Made by a program: the position numbers and the translations under genes. The notes beneath the pieces are model-generated. The model had not been told where the DNA came from. It was given only the letters and a program-made list of their open reading frames with translations, and made no database searches. From Nocardia anocheti (GTDB lineage Bacteria > Actinomycetota > Actinomycetes > Mycobacteriales > Mycobacteriaceae): 64,000 bases of DNA. Position 1 is the stretch's first letter, and each line of letters opens with the position of its first letter. Location of the stretch: contig NZ_JAQQFV010000011.1 of assembly GCF_029675105.1 (NCBI RefSeq), forward strand, positions 1-64,000, in the 5' to 3' direction. This document shows positions 17,232-27,296 of the stretch, one piece after another.

Positions 17232-18481
17232 GCCAGCTCACCAATCAGTTGGCCATCGCCGAACGGGAGGAGGTCGGTCGGGCCATCCGGTATCTGCTCG
17301 CCGAGCCGTTGCTGACCGCGGCCGCCGCGCCGGATCGGTTCGATGTGGTGCGCAGACGACGGGAGCCGGTAGCACAGTGGTTCGACTATTTCTGCGGTTG
17401 GAGCCTGACTGTGGAACCGCGGGTCGGCTACGCGCGGTTGACCAAAGTCCGGGTCGCCACCGACGCGACGCGACCAGCGAAACGGCAACGGTCCCAGCGC
17501 GCCCCGTTCGACCGTCGCCGGTACGTGTTGCTGTGCGTGGTGCTGGCAGAACTGTGCGGGACTCAGGTCACCACCATCGGCACTCTGGCCGAACAGGTGC
17601 GCTCGGCGACCGCGCACGACGATCTGGTCCAGGGGTTCGACACGTCGAGCAGGGGCGAGCGGCGGGCGTTCGTCGACGTGCTGCACTGGCTGGAAGCCGC
17701 GGCGGTCCTGCACACTGTCGACGGTGCGGTCGACAGCTACATCGATTCGCAGCAGGCGAAGGTGCTCTATCGGGTCGACACCACGTTGCTGCTACGGATG
17801 CTCGCCACCGGTACCGGTCCGTCCCAGCTGGGGATACCGACCCAGGAAGTCTCGCTGCGGTTGCCGGAGGTACTCGCCGAACTCACCCGGGAGCACCGCT
17901 ACGGCGCGGCCTCGGTCCCGGCCGGTCGGCATTCAGAGGTCACCGTCTCGGACAATCAGCGCAACCTGTGGTTGCGGCACAGCATCTTCCGGCGCCTGGC
18001 TGATGACCCGGTGGTGTATTTCGCCGACCTCGACGAGGCCGCTCGGGGCTACCTGGCCTCACCCACCGGTCGCAGACAGTTGCGCAACGCCGCCGAGACC
18101 GGTGGCTTCGTGCTCGAGGAACGCGGTGACGGGATCCTGTTCGTCGACCCTGACGCGCTGGCCACCGACTCGAAGTTTCCCGACGACAGTTCGACCGCCA
18201 AAGTGGCGGGGCTGCTGTTGCTAGAGCACCTCGACGGCCCGGCCACGATCGAGCAACTGTGCGCACGCACCACCGAACTGCTGCGACGTTTTCCGCAGTG
18301 GGCCCGGACCTATCAGGCGGAGGAAGGCCCCGGGCGGCTCGCCGACGACGCCGTCGCGGTGCTGGCCGCGTTCCAGCTGGTCCGGCGAACCACCGCCGGG
18401 TTGGTTATCCCTCTGCCCGCCGTGGCCCGCTACCGCGTCCGGCAGGTTCACCCCACGACCGAACCGGAGATCCGCCGATGA
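17228..18481 (+). CDS. jetB: Wadjet JetB, KITE-like subunit (TIGR02678/DUF2398)
   Basis: A 417-aa protein of the TIGR02678 family, recognised by AEREEVGRAIRYLLAEPLL at the start, the central block RRRYVLLCVVLAEL and the segment VYFADLDEAARGYL. JetB is the KITE (winged-helix dimer) component that binds the JetA kleisin and the JetC motor heads. It overlaps jetA (ATGA at 17228) and jetC (ATGA at 18478), so the three subunits are translationally coupled in a fixed order. No frameshift or missing block is visible, and the length is normal for the family. Confidence 0.9.
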   Translation: MSQLTNQLAIAEREEVGRAIRYLLAEPLLTAAAAPDRFDVVRRRREPVAQWFDYFCGWSLTVEPRVGYARLTKVRVATDATRPAKRQRSQRAPFDRRRYVLLCVVLAELCGTQVTTIGTLAEQVRSATAHDDLVQGFDTSSRGERRAFVDVLHWLEAAAVLHTVDGAVDSYIDSQQAKVLYRVDTTLLLRMLATGTGPSQLGIPTQEVSLRLPEVLAELTREHRYGAASVPAGRHSEVTVSDNQRNLWLRHSIFRRLADDPVVYFADLDEAARGYLASPTGRRQLRNAAETGGFVLEERGDGILFVDPDALATDSKFPDDSSTAKVAGLLLLEHLDGPATIEQLCARTTELLRRFPQWARTYQAEEGPGRLADDAVAVLAAFQLVRRTTAGLVIPLPAVARYRVRQVHPTTEPEIRR

Positions 18482-21400
18482 CCGAGCTCGACGACACCCG
18501 GCTGCGCTGGGTGCCCACGCGCGCGGGCATTCTCAATGTCTGGCGCTATTACGACGAAGTGCTCGAGTTCCATGACGGCCGGCTGCTGCTGCGCGGTGCC
18601 AACGGCAGTGGCAAGTCCAAGGCCCTGGAACTGTTGCTGCCGTTCCTGTTCGACGCCAGTTTGCGGCCGAACCGGCTGTCGACCTTCGGCACCGGTGAGC
18701 GGACCATGCACTGGAACATGATGGGCGAGGGCGCCACCGGGGTCACGCGGGTCGGGTATGTCTGGCTGGAATTTCGCCGGGGCCCGGCGCAATGGTTCAC
18801 CTGTGGGGCGCGGTTGCAGGCCACCACCCGCACCACCACGGTACGCCCGGACTTCTTCACGACCGAGTTGCGGGTGGGGCAGGCGGGCGAGGAGGACGTG
18901 CTGGTGCTCACCGAGTCCGGCCGCCCGGTCACCCGTGCCGAGTTGGTTACCCGGATCGGCGAGCGCGGCACAGTGCACGATGATGCGCCGATGTATCGGA
19001 ACACAGTGCGCACCAAGTTGTTTCCAGGTCTGTCCGATCAGCGTTTCGACGCGCTGATCACCGCGCTACTGCAACTGCGGATGCCGAAGCTGTCCCAGCG
19101 CCTCGACCCGGGATTGCTGTCGAACCTGCTGTCCAAAGCGCTGCCCCCGCTGGGCGACAACGAGATCGCCGATCTGGCCGAAGGGTTCGAGCGGCTCGAC
19201 GCGCAGCGGGAGCGACTCGAGCGCTTGCGTGGCGAGGCCCAAGCTGTCGCCAAACTCGCTGTGCGCCAGCGTACCTACGCGCAACGGGTGTTGCGGGCGC
19301 GGGCCGCCGCGCTGGTGTCGGCGACCACCGAGCTGGGCAAACGCTCCGACGATGCCAAACGATCGGCCGCGGAACTGGCCACTGCGCGGACGGACTTGAG
19401 CGCTGCCCAGGTGGAGACCGGCCGCCATCGCGCCGCCGTGGGCAAGCTGCGCAGTCGCCAGGAAGGTTTGCTCAAGAGCCCGGCCTACCAGCACGGTGCG
19501 CAACTCGATGATTTGCGCAGGGCCCGGCGAGGCGCCGAACGACGCGCCACACAGGCCGCCGAGCGCGAGGCGGAACGTGAACGTGCCGCGCTGACCGCGG
19601 CCGGCCTCGCCGAGACCACTGCCACGGAGATGCAGGATTGGGAACAGATCGTGGCCAGGAGCGTGGCCGAGTCCAGACAAGCGGGGCAGCGTTGCGCGAT
19701 GACGGCGGTCACCGAGGAGATCGCCGCGGCCGAGCCGGCCAGGGCCCGCATCATGTTGCGCGCCACCGTGACCACCCGCGAGGAACAGATCGGCGTTGTG
19801 CGTGCCGCTCTCGATGAGCATGATCGCGTGATCTGGGAACGTGATGCCGCCGAGCTCACCGTCGACGCCGCGCGAACACGATTTGGTCACACCGAGGCCG
19901 CGATGCGCGCCGCCGGCGAGCATCGGGACGCGACCGTGGAAGAGTTGCGTTCGAAACTGCGAGATTGGGCCGATGGCTGCCGGATGCTGTCGCCGGACTG
20001 CGATCGGCTGGTTAGGGCCGCGGAGTCGGAGGCCGATTGCGGCGACATCATCACCGCCGCTGTGACCGCGGCGTCGGTCGCCACGCACAGCAAGGCGCGC
20101 GAGACCGAAGGGGCGCGTGACGAGGCGCGCGCCGAACGCGCCGAGTTGGTCGAGGAACGCGATCAGCTGCGCAACGAACGAGACATCCCACCACCAGTGC
20201 CGGTGTGGCGCACCGCCGATCGGACCGAGCGGCCGGGGGCGCCGCTGTGGCAGGTGGTCGATTTCGCCGATTCGGTGTCGATCGTCGTTGCGGGCGCCGT
20301 GGAGGCCGCGCTGGAATCAGCCGGCTTGCTCGATGCGTGGATCGGGCCCGACGGCAGTGTCGACGGCGCCGAAGTGTTCGCGGTACCCGAGGCGGTGGCG
20401 GCTGTGGGCGGTGTGTCGCTGACCACCGTCCTCGAACCAGCCGACAGTTCGGCCGTGCCTGCGGCGCTGGTCGAACGTTTGCTGGCCTCGATCGCCTTCG
20501 GGGAGTCGGCGCCGGATCAGGAGGTGGTCGCGATCGGCGCCGACGGATCGTGGCGGATGGCGAATCTGCGCGGCGGCCGGAATAAACCGAGCCCGGAATT
20601 CATCGGTGTGCAGGCCCGACGCCGTGCCCGTCAGCAGCGGATCTGTGAGATAGATCAGTCGGTGCTGCGACTCGATCACCGGCTCGACGAGTTCGCGCAC
20701 ACCCTGCGGGAACTCGAACAGCGGGTGCTGCTCATCGACGACGAGTATCGGCGCCGCCCCGGCCGCGCTGAACTCGCGGACGCCGATATCGCGTTCGCCC
20801 AGTCATCGGCGACCCACCATGCCGCCGACGGTGAATTGCGTACGGCCACCGACAAGCTGCGTGACACCGAGGCGTGGGTCAGTACCTCGATGCAGCAGCT
20901 CGCGGTGCTCGGTGCCACCCACCGACTACCCACCGACCGTCCCGCGCTCGTTGCCTTCGCGCAGGCCCTGCACAGGTTCTCGGATATCGCGGAAAGCTGG
21001 ATCGATGCGCGGAGCGATCTCGGGCGTGCGCGCGACAACCACGATCGGGCCGTGGCGCAGGCGGCACTGGCACGAACAGATGCGGACTCGGCCGCCGCCG
21101 ACGCAGTGGGGGCTGCCGCGGAACTGAGCAGCGCGACAACGGAATTGACGGCGATCGAGGAGACTGTCGGCCGCGACTATCAGGATGTCCTCGTCGAACT
21201 CGACACGGTGCGGACCGCATTGGCCACTGCCGAAGCGAGCGAACAGGATGGCTCGAGCCGGATCTCGCGGCTGACCGCCGCTGTCGGTGGCCTCGAGCGA
21301 CAGACCGACACCGACGAGCAGGCCAGGATCGAGGCAGTCGCTGATCGAGACACCGCCGCCACGCGATTGCGGGAACTGGCCACCGGCACCTTGCCCGCCG

Positions 21401-22473
21401 ACGCCGAGATTCCGGACTTGGCGCACTTCCACACCGTATTGGCCGAATCCGACGGCGTGCGCGCCACGCTCGACGCGGCCCGGCTGATCACCGCGGCCTG
21501 GGACAGCACACCGCACGCACCCACCAATGTCACCGAGGCTCTCGGTCGGCTGGGGACCTCGGTGCACGAATGCCGGGCCGAACTCGGCGGTCGCGCCGAC
21601 CTCGACCTGGAAACCCGGGGTGAGGTCCAGATCTTCACCGCATCAATCGATGGGATACGGGTGGGAGCCGCGGAGCTGAAACGGATTCTGGAGCGCGAAG
21701 CCGAACACAGCCGCACCGAGATCACCGAGCACGAACGCACCCTGTTCGACCGCACCCTCACCGGCGATACCCGCCGTCATCTCACCTCCCGCATCCGGCA
21801 GGCCGACACCCTGGTCAAGGCGATGAACGAGCGACTCGGGCGGGTCCGCACCGCGTCGGATGTGGCGGTGCAGCTAGTATGGCAGGTCGGCAAGGACCTG
21901 CCCGCTGGGACGAAAGCAGCCCGCGACCTACTGCTCAAGGCTCCCGCCCAGCTCGGCGACGCCGACCGGGAATCTCTGCACCGCTTCCTGCGGGAACGTA
22001 TCGACGAAGCCAAGGCCGACGCCACCGCGACCAGCTGGGGACAGCAACTGACGCAGGTTTTCGACTACACCCGCTGGCATCAGTTCGTCGTCCGCGTCGA
22101 TCGTGGCAAGGGTGAGGGCTACCAGGAACTCACCAAGAAGTTGCACGGAGCGCTGTCTGGCGGTGAGAAGGCGATCGCGCTGCACCTGCCATTGTTCGCG
22201 GCTGTCGCCGCGCACTACGAGGCAACTCCCGAGGCTCCGCGGATGATCATGCTCGACGAGGTTTTCGTAGGAGTGGATACGGTCAACCGCGGACAGATCT
22301 TCGCGCTGCTCGGTGCGCTGGATCTGGACCTGCTGCTCACCTCCGACCACGAGTGGTGCATGTATCGGGAACTGAGCGGCATCGCGATCCATCAGCTGGT
22401 CCATGGAGACGGTAGCGATGCGGTGACATCGGCCCGGTTCACCTGGGATGGGCAGGAACTCATCGGGGCATGA
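18478..22473 (+). CDS. jetC: Wadjet JetC, SMC/MukB-like ATPase (TIGR02680)
   Basis: A 1331-aa SMC-like ATPase. Walker A is GANGSGKS at residues 40-47 and Walker B is MIMLDEVFVGVD near residue 1260, separated by long coiled-coil arms rich in Glu/Arg/Ala. The ABC signature region is ALSGGEKAIALHLPLF near residue 1225. This is the TIGR02680 family, the DNA loop-extruding motor of type II Wadjet, which recognises small circular plasmids. The start ATG 18478 overlaps the jetB stop. Both ATP-site halves, the signature and a central hinge-like region are intact, so the motor should be functional. Confidence 0.93.
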   Translation: MTELDDTRLRWVPTRAGILNVWRYYDEVLEFHDGRLLLRGANGSGKSKALELLLPFLFDASLRPNRLSTFGTGERTMHWNMMGEGATGVTRVGYVWLEFRRGPAQWFTCGARLQATTRTTTVRPDFFTTELRVGQAGEEDVLVLTESGRPVTRAELVTRIGERGTVHDDAPMYRNTVRTKLFPGLSDQRFDALITALLQLRMPKLSQRLDPGLLSNLLSKALPPLGDNEIADLAEGFERLDAQRERLERLRGEAQAVAKLAVRQRTYAQRVLRARAAALVSATTELGKRSDDAKRSAAELATARTDLSAAQVETGRHRAAVGKLRSRQEGLLKSPAYQHGAQLDDLRRARRGAERRATQAAEREAERERAALTAAGLAETTATEMQDWEQIVARSVAESRQAGQRCAMTAVTEEIAAAEPARARIMLRATVTTREEQIGVVRAALDEHDRVIWERDAAELTVDAARTRFGHTEAAMRAAGEHRDATVEELRSKLRDWADGCRMLSPDCDRLVRAAESEADCGDIITAAVTAASVATHSKARETEGARDEARAERAELVEERDQLRNERDIPPPVPVWRTADRTERPGAPLWQVVDFADSVSIVVAGAVEAALESAGLLDAWIGPDGSVDGAEVFAVPEAVAAVGGVSLTTVLEPADSSAVPAALVERLLASIAFGESAPDQEVVAIGADGSWRMANLRGGRNKPSPEFIGVQARRRARQQRICEIDQSVLRLDHRLDEFAHTLRELEQRVLLIDDEYRRRPGRAELADADIAFAQSSATHHAADGELRTATDKLRDTEAWVSTSMQQLAVLGATHRLPTDRPALVAFAQALHRFSDIAESWIDARSDLGRARDNHDRAVAQAALARTDADSAAADAVGAAAELSSATTELTAIEETVGRDYQDVLVELDTVRTALATAEASEQDGSSRISRLTAAVGGLERQTDTDEQARIEAVADRDTAATRLRELATGTLPADAEIPDLAHFHTVLAESDGVRATLDAARLITAAWDSTPHAPTNVTEALGRLGTSVHECRAELGGRADLDLETRGEVQIFTASIDGIRVGAAELKRILEREAEHSRTEITEHERTLFDRTLTGDTRRHLTSRIRQADTLVKAMNERLGRVRTASDVAVQLVWQVGKDLPAGTKAARDLLLKAPAQLGDADRESLHRFLRERIDEAKADATATSWGQQLTQVFDYTRWHQFVVRVDRGKGEGYQELTKKLHGALSGGEKAIALHLPLFAAVAAHYEATPEAPRMIMLDEVFVGVDTVNRGQIFALLGALDLDLLLTSDHEWCMYRELSGIAIHQLVHGDGSDAVTSARFTWDGQELIGA

Positions 22474-22658
22474 GGCGATCGAGGTCGGTGCTGACATTGA
22501 ACAAGCCACAGCTGGCGGCACCTCGTCGGCGATCATCTCGTGCCGACGGCTGCTGTGGATCGTCAATTCGGTGGTGACCCGGACAAACGCTCGGGGACGA
22601 CTCGAGGATTTCCCGCAGACTACGGTGGGCGCCTGAAGCTGGGCTATGTCTGGGTGGA

Positions 22659-24590
22659 TCAGTCGGTGAGGGTGCATACCCACAGATAGTCGCGGGCTCG
22701 GCTGGCGGCTACGAGGTGTTGGCGGGTGCGGAGGGCTTCGGCGTCGCGGGCGGAGCGGGTTGGGGGTGGGGTGGTGAGGAGGAGGAAGACGGCGGTGAAG
22801 TCCATGCCCTTGGCGCGGTGGACGGTGCCGACCTTGATGTCGGTGGGTTGGGTGCCGTCGTAGTGTTCCAGGGGCATGGCGCGTAGCCCGGCTCTGCGCA
22901 GGGCGGTGAGGTAGCGATCGATGTCGCTTCTGGTGGAGACGATGACGGCGATGTCGGCGTCGGGTGGCAGGTTCGCGTCGCGGATGGCTCGGGGGAGGGC
23001 GGTGAGTGATTCGCGTCGGGTGAGGCGGGCTTCGACGACGTTACCGTCGGGGAGGGTCGGGGTGCTGTCGCGGATGACGACGCCGGTGCCGCCGTCGAGG
23101 TCGTCGACGGAGCCGGGCGTTTCGATGCGCTGGACGTAGGACAGGACCGCGGCGCGGTTGCGATAGTTGGTGCGCAGGATGCGGCCGCGGCCGCCGGGTA
23201 CCGGAATGCCCGCCTCGGCCAGAGTGCAGCCGCCGACGTAGACGCGCTGTTGGCTGTCGCCCACCAGGAGCAGCTGGGAATCCTCACGGGCGCCGGCGAT
23301 TTCGTAAACGAGCTGGAGCTGCCGGAGTGTGAAGTCCTGGACTTCGTCGACCACTACCAGCCCGAAACCGTCTTTGCCGCTGAGGGGGCGGGTGCGCAGT
23401 TCCTCGACGGCGAGGGTGATCACGTCGTTGAAGTCGTGCGCGCCGCGAGCTGCGAGGCCCTGCTGGTAGGGCTGAAACCATTCGTCCCAGATGATGTTTC
23501 GGATATCGCCCCTGACACTGATGCGCTCGCGGCCGCTGCGCTGCACACTGCGGTATTCATCCTGGCTCGAGATTTCGCGGCCTTTGATGATGCGGTCGAT
23601 TTCATCGTGCCAGTAGCCGAAATCGGTGCCGTCGACGGCGGTGAGGGTATCGCGGATTCGGCGCCACGCATCAGCGAGTGCGGCGTTGACGGCTGCCTCG
23701 TCGAGGTTGAACGGGACATCCCTGTCCTTGAGGAACCGGAGCGTCCAGGCGTGCAGTCCGGTGAAGACCGCGCGGTCGACAGCCCGAGGCGCCAGACGGG
23801 CGAAGCCGCGTTCGTGAAACGTGGGAAGTGTCTTGACGAAAGTGGTGAACATCAGGCGGCCGGGATTGCGTTTGGCCCAGTGTGCCATGCGGTGCAAGGC
23901 GACCACGGATTTGCCGGTGCCCGCCGGGCCGCTGATGCGGGCGGGACCGGTGAAGTTCGTCTGCACCAGGGCCAGCTGGGTTGGGTCGAGGAAGGTCATC
24001 CAGTCGCTGAACGGGCGGGCCAGCGCGGCGGCACGTTCGGACTCGTTGAGATCGGTCGCGGTGAAAAGTTCGGCAGCGGTGTCGGTTTCGACGGGGCGGT
24101 CGAGACGCAGGTGGGTATAGCGGTCGATGCCGGAGGCCGCGAGCTGGGCAGCACGGGCGGGCTTGTACTGCCGGTCGCCTCGGGTGAGGGTGTCGAGGAA
24201 GGCGGGTTCGTCGACGATGTGGACACGGCCATCGGATTCGGCGCGGAACCGGCCGGGTAGTACGACGACGATCTCGGCCATGTGGGGGACGAACCGGAAG
24301 TCGCCGACGGCGAGACGGGCGAGAGGTTCTTCGGCGTGCTTGCGCAGCTCGCCGAATTCGGAGGTGTCGGGCGCGGTGGCGGCGAACACGATCGCGAACA
24401 CCCCTGTCGGGCCGATCGCGAAAGCGCTGGGTCTGCCCGGACGGAATGCGGTGGTGCGAACCAGCAGTTGCCAGCCTTCGCGGGCGAGAACTCCGGTGAG
24501 TACTCGGCGTTCCGGCGAGCTCAGGTGGGCCTGTTCGGCGAGCGTCTGCTCGGCTGTGCGCAGGCGTCGCTCACGTCGGATATCAGCCAT
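22659..24590 (-). CDS. UvrD-like helicase with NERD-like N-terminal domain
   Basis: A 643-aa protein with a helicase core: Walker A GPAGTGKSVVALHRMAHWAK (about 220-239), Walker B VVVDEVQDFTLRQ, LLVGDSQQRVYVGG, LRTNYRNRAAVL, KVGTVHRAKGMDF and the C-terminal AASRARDYLWVC. Residues 25-110 (REGWQLLVRTTAFRPG..IGPTGVFAIVFAATAP) resemble a NERD nuclease fold, but the strand that normally carries the catalytic Asp-x-Lys reads VFAIVFAA and lacks Lys, so nuclease activity is doubtful. The gene is convergent to jetC. A fragmented paralogue lies at 46614-47785. The role is inferred to be DNA repair or defence. The start is ATG 24590. Confidence 0.85.
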   Translation of the reverse strand: MADIRRERRLRTAEQTLAEQAHLSSPERRVLTGVLAREGWQLLVRTTAFRPGRPSAFAIGPTGVFAIVFAATAPDTSEFGELRKHAEEPLARLAVGDFRFVPHMAEIVVVLPGRFRAESDGRVHIVDEPAFLDTLTRGDRQYKPARAAQLAASGIDRYTHLRLDRPVETDTAAELFTATDLNESERAAALARPFSDWMTFLDPTQLALVQTNFTGPARISGPAGTGKSVVALHRMAHWAKRNPGRLMFTTFVKTLPTFHERGFARLAPRAVDRAVFTGLHAWTLRFLKDRDVPFNLDEAAVNAALADAWRRIRDTLTAVDGTDFGYWHDEIDRIIKGREISSQDEYRSVQRSGRERISVRGDIRNIIWDEWFQPYQQGLAARGAHDFNDVITLAVEELRTRPLSGKDGFGLVVVDEVQDFTLRQLQLVYEIAGAREDSQLLLVGDSQQRVYVGGCTLAEAGIPVPGGRGRILRTNYRNRAAVLSYVQRIETPGSVDDLDGGTGVVIRDSTPTLPDGNVVEARLTRRESLTALPRAIRDANLPPDADIAVIVSTRSDIDRYLTALRRAGLRAMPLEHYDGTQPTDIKVGTVHRAKGMDFTAVFLLLTTPPPTRSARDAEALRTRQHLVAASRARDYLWVCTLTD

Positions 24591-24724
24591 GGTTTCCCCC
24601 TCGAACCTGGTCGCTGGTCGCCACCCGTAGCTTCCGGCAACGCGCTAATCCGTTGTTGGACAATATAGTTGAAGGTAGCGACAGGTTCGCGGTGTTCGGC
24701 CGATGTGGGTGCTGGCCTTCGATG

Positions 24725-26059
24725 TCAGGTGGGGTCTGCTTCCGGCTTGTTGATCGGTGTGTTGGTGCGCCGGGTCAGCCCGACCGCGCACCAGGCGCAC
24801 AGTCCGGTAGCGATCAGGCCGGGCAGGATCATCTCCGGGCGGGTGAGCACGAGCTGTTGCGGCGGATCGGTGAGCATCAGTTCAGCCTGCCCGCGGGCTA
24901 CGCCGGACCAGGGGATGTACTCGCTTTCCAGCCAGTCGGTGTGGCGTGGGATCGACGCGGGGTCGGTGGCGGCGGGGAGGGCTGTGGCGGCGAGTGTCGT
25001 TACGGTGGGTAGGACCGACCAGCCTGCCAGCAGCGCGGGTTCCATGGGGAGGCACGAGGTGCTGGCGGCTACCGCGAAGAGCAGCAGTGCGCCGGCTGTC
25101 AGCCGCACCCAATTCGTCTCGGAGATGAACGACAGGGTTGCGATCAGTCCGGCCCCCGCGCACAGTCCGACGGCGAGCGCCGGGCGATGGATCCGCACAC
25201 CGCAGAGGGCGCCGCCGATCAATGCCGCGCCGCCGACGGCCAGGGTGAGGATCGAAGGGGTGCGGTCGAATCCGGGTAGCAGGATGAGGATGCCCGTCGC
25301 CGCCACTGCCGCGGCCAGCGAGTTGGCCCGGTCGGGAGGAAGAAATCGCCGGGCGGCGGCGAACGTGCCCAGGATCAGGCCGGTAACGGCCGCCGACAGC
25401 CATTCGGAGTCGGGCCAGAATCGCACGACGAGCCCTGCCGCGATTGCTAATGTGGCACCGAAAGCGACTGAGGTGCTGGGCAGTTCGTCGTTGATTCGGT
25501 CGGTGCGCGACGACCACATGGCAGCGAGCAGTGTGACGAGGGTCAGGCCGGCCACGATGAATTGCCACGGCTGTTGGGCAACGACGGTCGACGACGGGAA
25601 GTCGCCGTAGGGATATCGGCCCGCGTCGAAGCGGGTATCGAGCTGGAATCCGAGAACGCCGGCGGCGATCGCACCGCCGAAGAACCACCGCTGGGCGGCT
25701 GGGCAGATTACGGCGGGGACGATGAGCAGGCCGAGACCAATGCCCAGTGCGAGTGGTAGCTCATTCCATTCCTGGGGCGCCGGAAGTGCGTGGAGGGAGC
25801 CGACAACGACCAAGCCGGCGAGGCCGGTGCCGAAGGCGGCGACGCAGCCGAGCCGGCCCCAGGTCAGCAACCAGACCGCGACCATGCCGACAAGGGCGGC
25901 GATGACCGCCGTGGTGACTGCGGGTGTACCGAAGAGTTGTTCGCTCGCCGTGGTCGTCCATCCGGCTCCGACGGTGCGGTGGACGCTGTATCCCAGAATG
26001 GCGCCGCTCAGCAGGCTGGAGGCGGACACCGCGATCGGCCGGATGTTCACCTGCCGCAC
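24725..26059 (-). CDS. Polytopic membrane protein of unknown function
   Basis: A 444-aa protein with a dozen or so hydrophobic segments spread over the whole length, such as VIAALVGMVAVWLL, GIGLGLLIVPAVICP and LPGLIATGLCAWCAVGL, and a soluble loop with Pro/Glu before the last helix (TDWLESEYIPW). It is read from GTG 26059 (VRQVNIRP); GTG 26050 (VNIRP) is an equally plausible start. I do not recognise a transporter or enzyme signature. The final 20 residues are polar and cytoplasmic or extracytoplasmic. It stands alone between the NERD-like helicase and a divergently oriented unknown gene. Confidence 0.6.
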   Translation of the reverse strand: MRQVNIRPIAVSASSLLSGAILGYSVHRTVGAGWTTTASEQLFGTPAVTTAVIAALVGMVAVWLLTWGRLGCVAAFGTGLAGLVVVGSLHALPAPQEWNELPLALGIGLGLLIVPAVICPAAQRWFFGGAIAAGVLGFQLDTRFDAGRYPYGDFPSSTVVAQQPWQFIVAGLTLVTLLAAMWSSRTDRINDELPSTSVAFGATLAIAAGLVVRFWPDSEWLSAAVTGLILGTFAAARRFLPPDRANSLAAAVAATGILILLPGFDRTPSILTLAVGGAALIGGALCGVRIHRPALAVGLCAGAGLIATLSFISETNWVRLTAGALLLFAVAASTSCLPMEPALLAGWSVLPTVTTLAATALPAATDPASIPRHTDWLESEYIPWSGVARGQAELMLTDPPQQLVLTRPEMILPGLIATGLCAWCAVGLTRRTNTPINKPEADPT

Positions 26060-26260
26060 CTCGGCTCCATTTCATTGATTGCTGCGTCCGGACCGCTGGG
26101 CCGCTGGCGGCAACCCCCAATGCTGTCGCTTCCGGAAACTATTTCGTTACCCTCGCCTTCTCGTAAGCGGTGGCGGCACGGCATAGGCTCGTGGGCTTTC
26201 AGAGGGGGCTGCTATCAGACGAGGTCGGAGCTGTCGGTCGGCGCGCGTACGCTGCCCGGC

Positions 26261-27172
26261 ATGGGATCACGGTGCGTGATTGTCGTCAAAGATGCTGGTG
26301 CGGAGGAAATCTACTATTCCCACTGGGGCGGGGACGCGTTGCACCTCGACCTCGTGGCGGGGCCCGATGCTGCCGTTCGTTTCGCGACAGCGCAGCGGCG
26401 GGAACAACGATGGGTGGCCGATCTGGTCGCGGCGGCGGTCATCGACGTGGGTCGAAGCGTGCTGCTGTGGTACTCGAGGTCTCTCGGTGAGACCGCGGCG
26501 CTGCATGCGGTGTTGGAAACCATGCGGGAGACCTGGACCGGCTGGACCGTGCACTGGGCTCGGGGCGCGGACGGCGAATTGATTCGCTACTGCGAGGGCC
26601 GTCGGCCGATGTGTTCGGTCTTCATCGTGGAGAACGATCGGCCGCGCGTCTACGCCTCGCCGTTGCCAGTCCGGGCCTTGATCGAAGCCGGGCCCGGCGT
26701 GGTCGAGCAGATCGCGGTCTGGGAATCCCCGGACAAGCCGGAGTCGATACCAGCGCACGGTCTGATCCTCGTCCCGGCCGACCGGGTCGGTGCGCACTGG
26801 GCATTCGATGGGAGCGCCGACGATATCGACGTGGCGCGGGCAGGGTGGGGCGAGTGGAACTGGGAGGACTGGCGGCCGCGGCTGGAGGCCGAAGCCGGAA
26901 TCGAGCGGCTGACGTCGTCACGGATGGCGGGGGCTTTCACCGAACTGTCGGCGGCGTTCGACAAACATCAGGTTCTGGATTCCGGGACCGAACTCGCGGC
27001 GGTGCTGCTGAACGCGACCGGGTGGATCGAACAGGCCTTGCGGTCTGGCGGCGGGAACGCGGTGCGGGTGGAGGACAACTCGTTCACGCATCGGCCGGTG
27101 GAGCTGACCGAAGGCGAGGTGCTTCGCACCAGGGTGGCGATCCGATCCGCACGTTCGCGGTTCGAGGGATGA
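26261..27172 (+). CDS. Conserved hypothetical protein
   Basis: A 303-aa soluble protein read from ATG 26261. It has no signal peptide, membrane segment or motif I can name. It is rich in Trp (for example a GWGEWNWEDWRPRLE run) and opens with beta-strand-like CVIVVKDAGAEEIYYSHWGG. Codon use and GC-rich third positions match its neighbours, and the reading frame has no other start with a better ribosome site. It is followed on the same strand, after a 124-nt gap, by the YqcI/YcgG and ATP-grasp genes, so it may belong to the same transcription unit, but no function is offered. Confidence 0.6.
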   Translation: MGSRCVIVVKDAGAEEIYYSHWGGDALHLDLVAGPDAAVRFATAQRREQRWVADLVAAAVIDVGRSVLLWYSRSLGETAALHAVLETMRETWTGWTVHWARGADGELIRYCEGRRPMCSVFIVENDRPRVYASPLPVRALIEAGPGVVEQIAVWESPDKPESIPAHGLILVPADRVGAHWAFDGSADDIDVARAGWGEWNWEDWRPRLEAEAGIERLTSSRMAGAFTELSAAFDKHQVLDSGTELAAVLLNATGWIEQALRSGGGNAVRVEDNSFTHRPVELTEGEVLRTRVAIRSARSRFEG

Positions 27173-27296
27173 ACGGGACGTGATCCGCGACACGTTCGGG
27201 TGCCCGATTCGGCTCTCGAGCGGCCCGGATGATCGCGGGCGCCGGTTCGATCGATTCGCGTCCCCGGGCGGGGGCTGTCAGGATCACCCTCGCAGT

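Noticed and set aside
22474..22658. Small reading frame 22448-22636 in the gap after jetC
   Set aside because: It overlaps jetC, has no ribosome site and no protein-like features.
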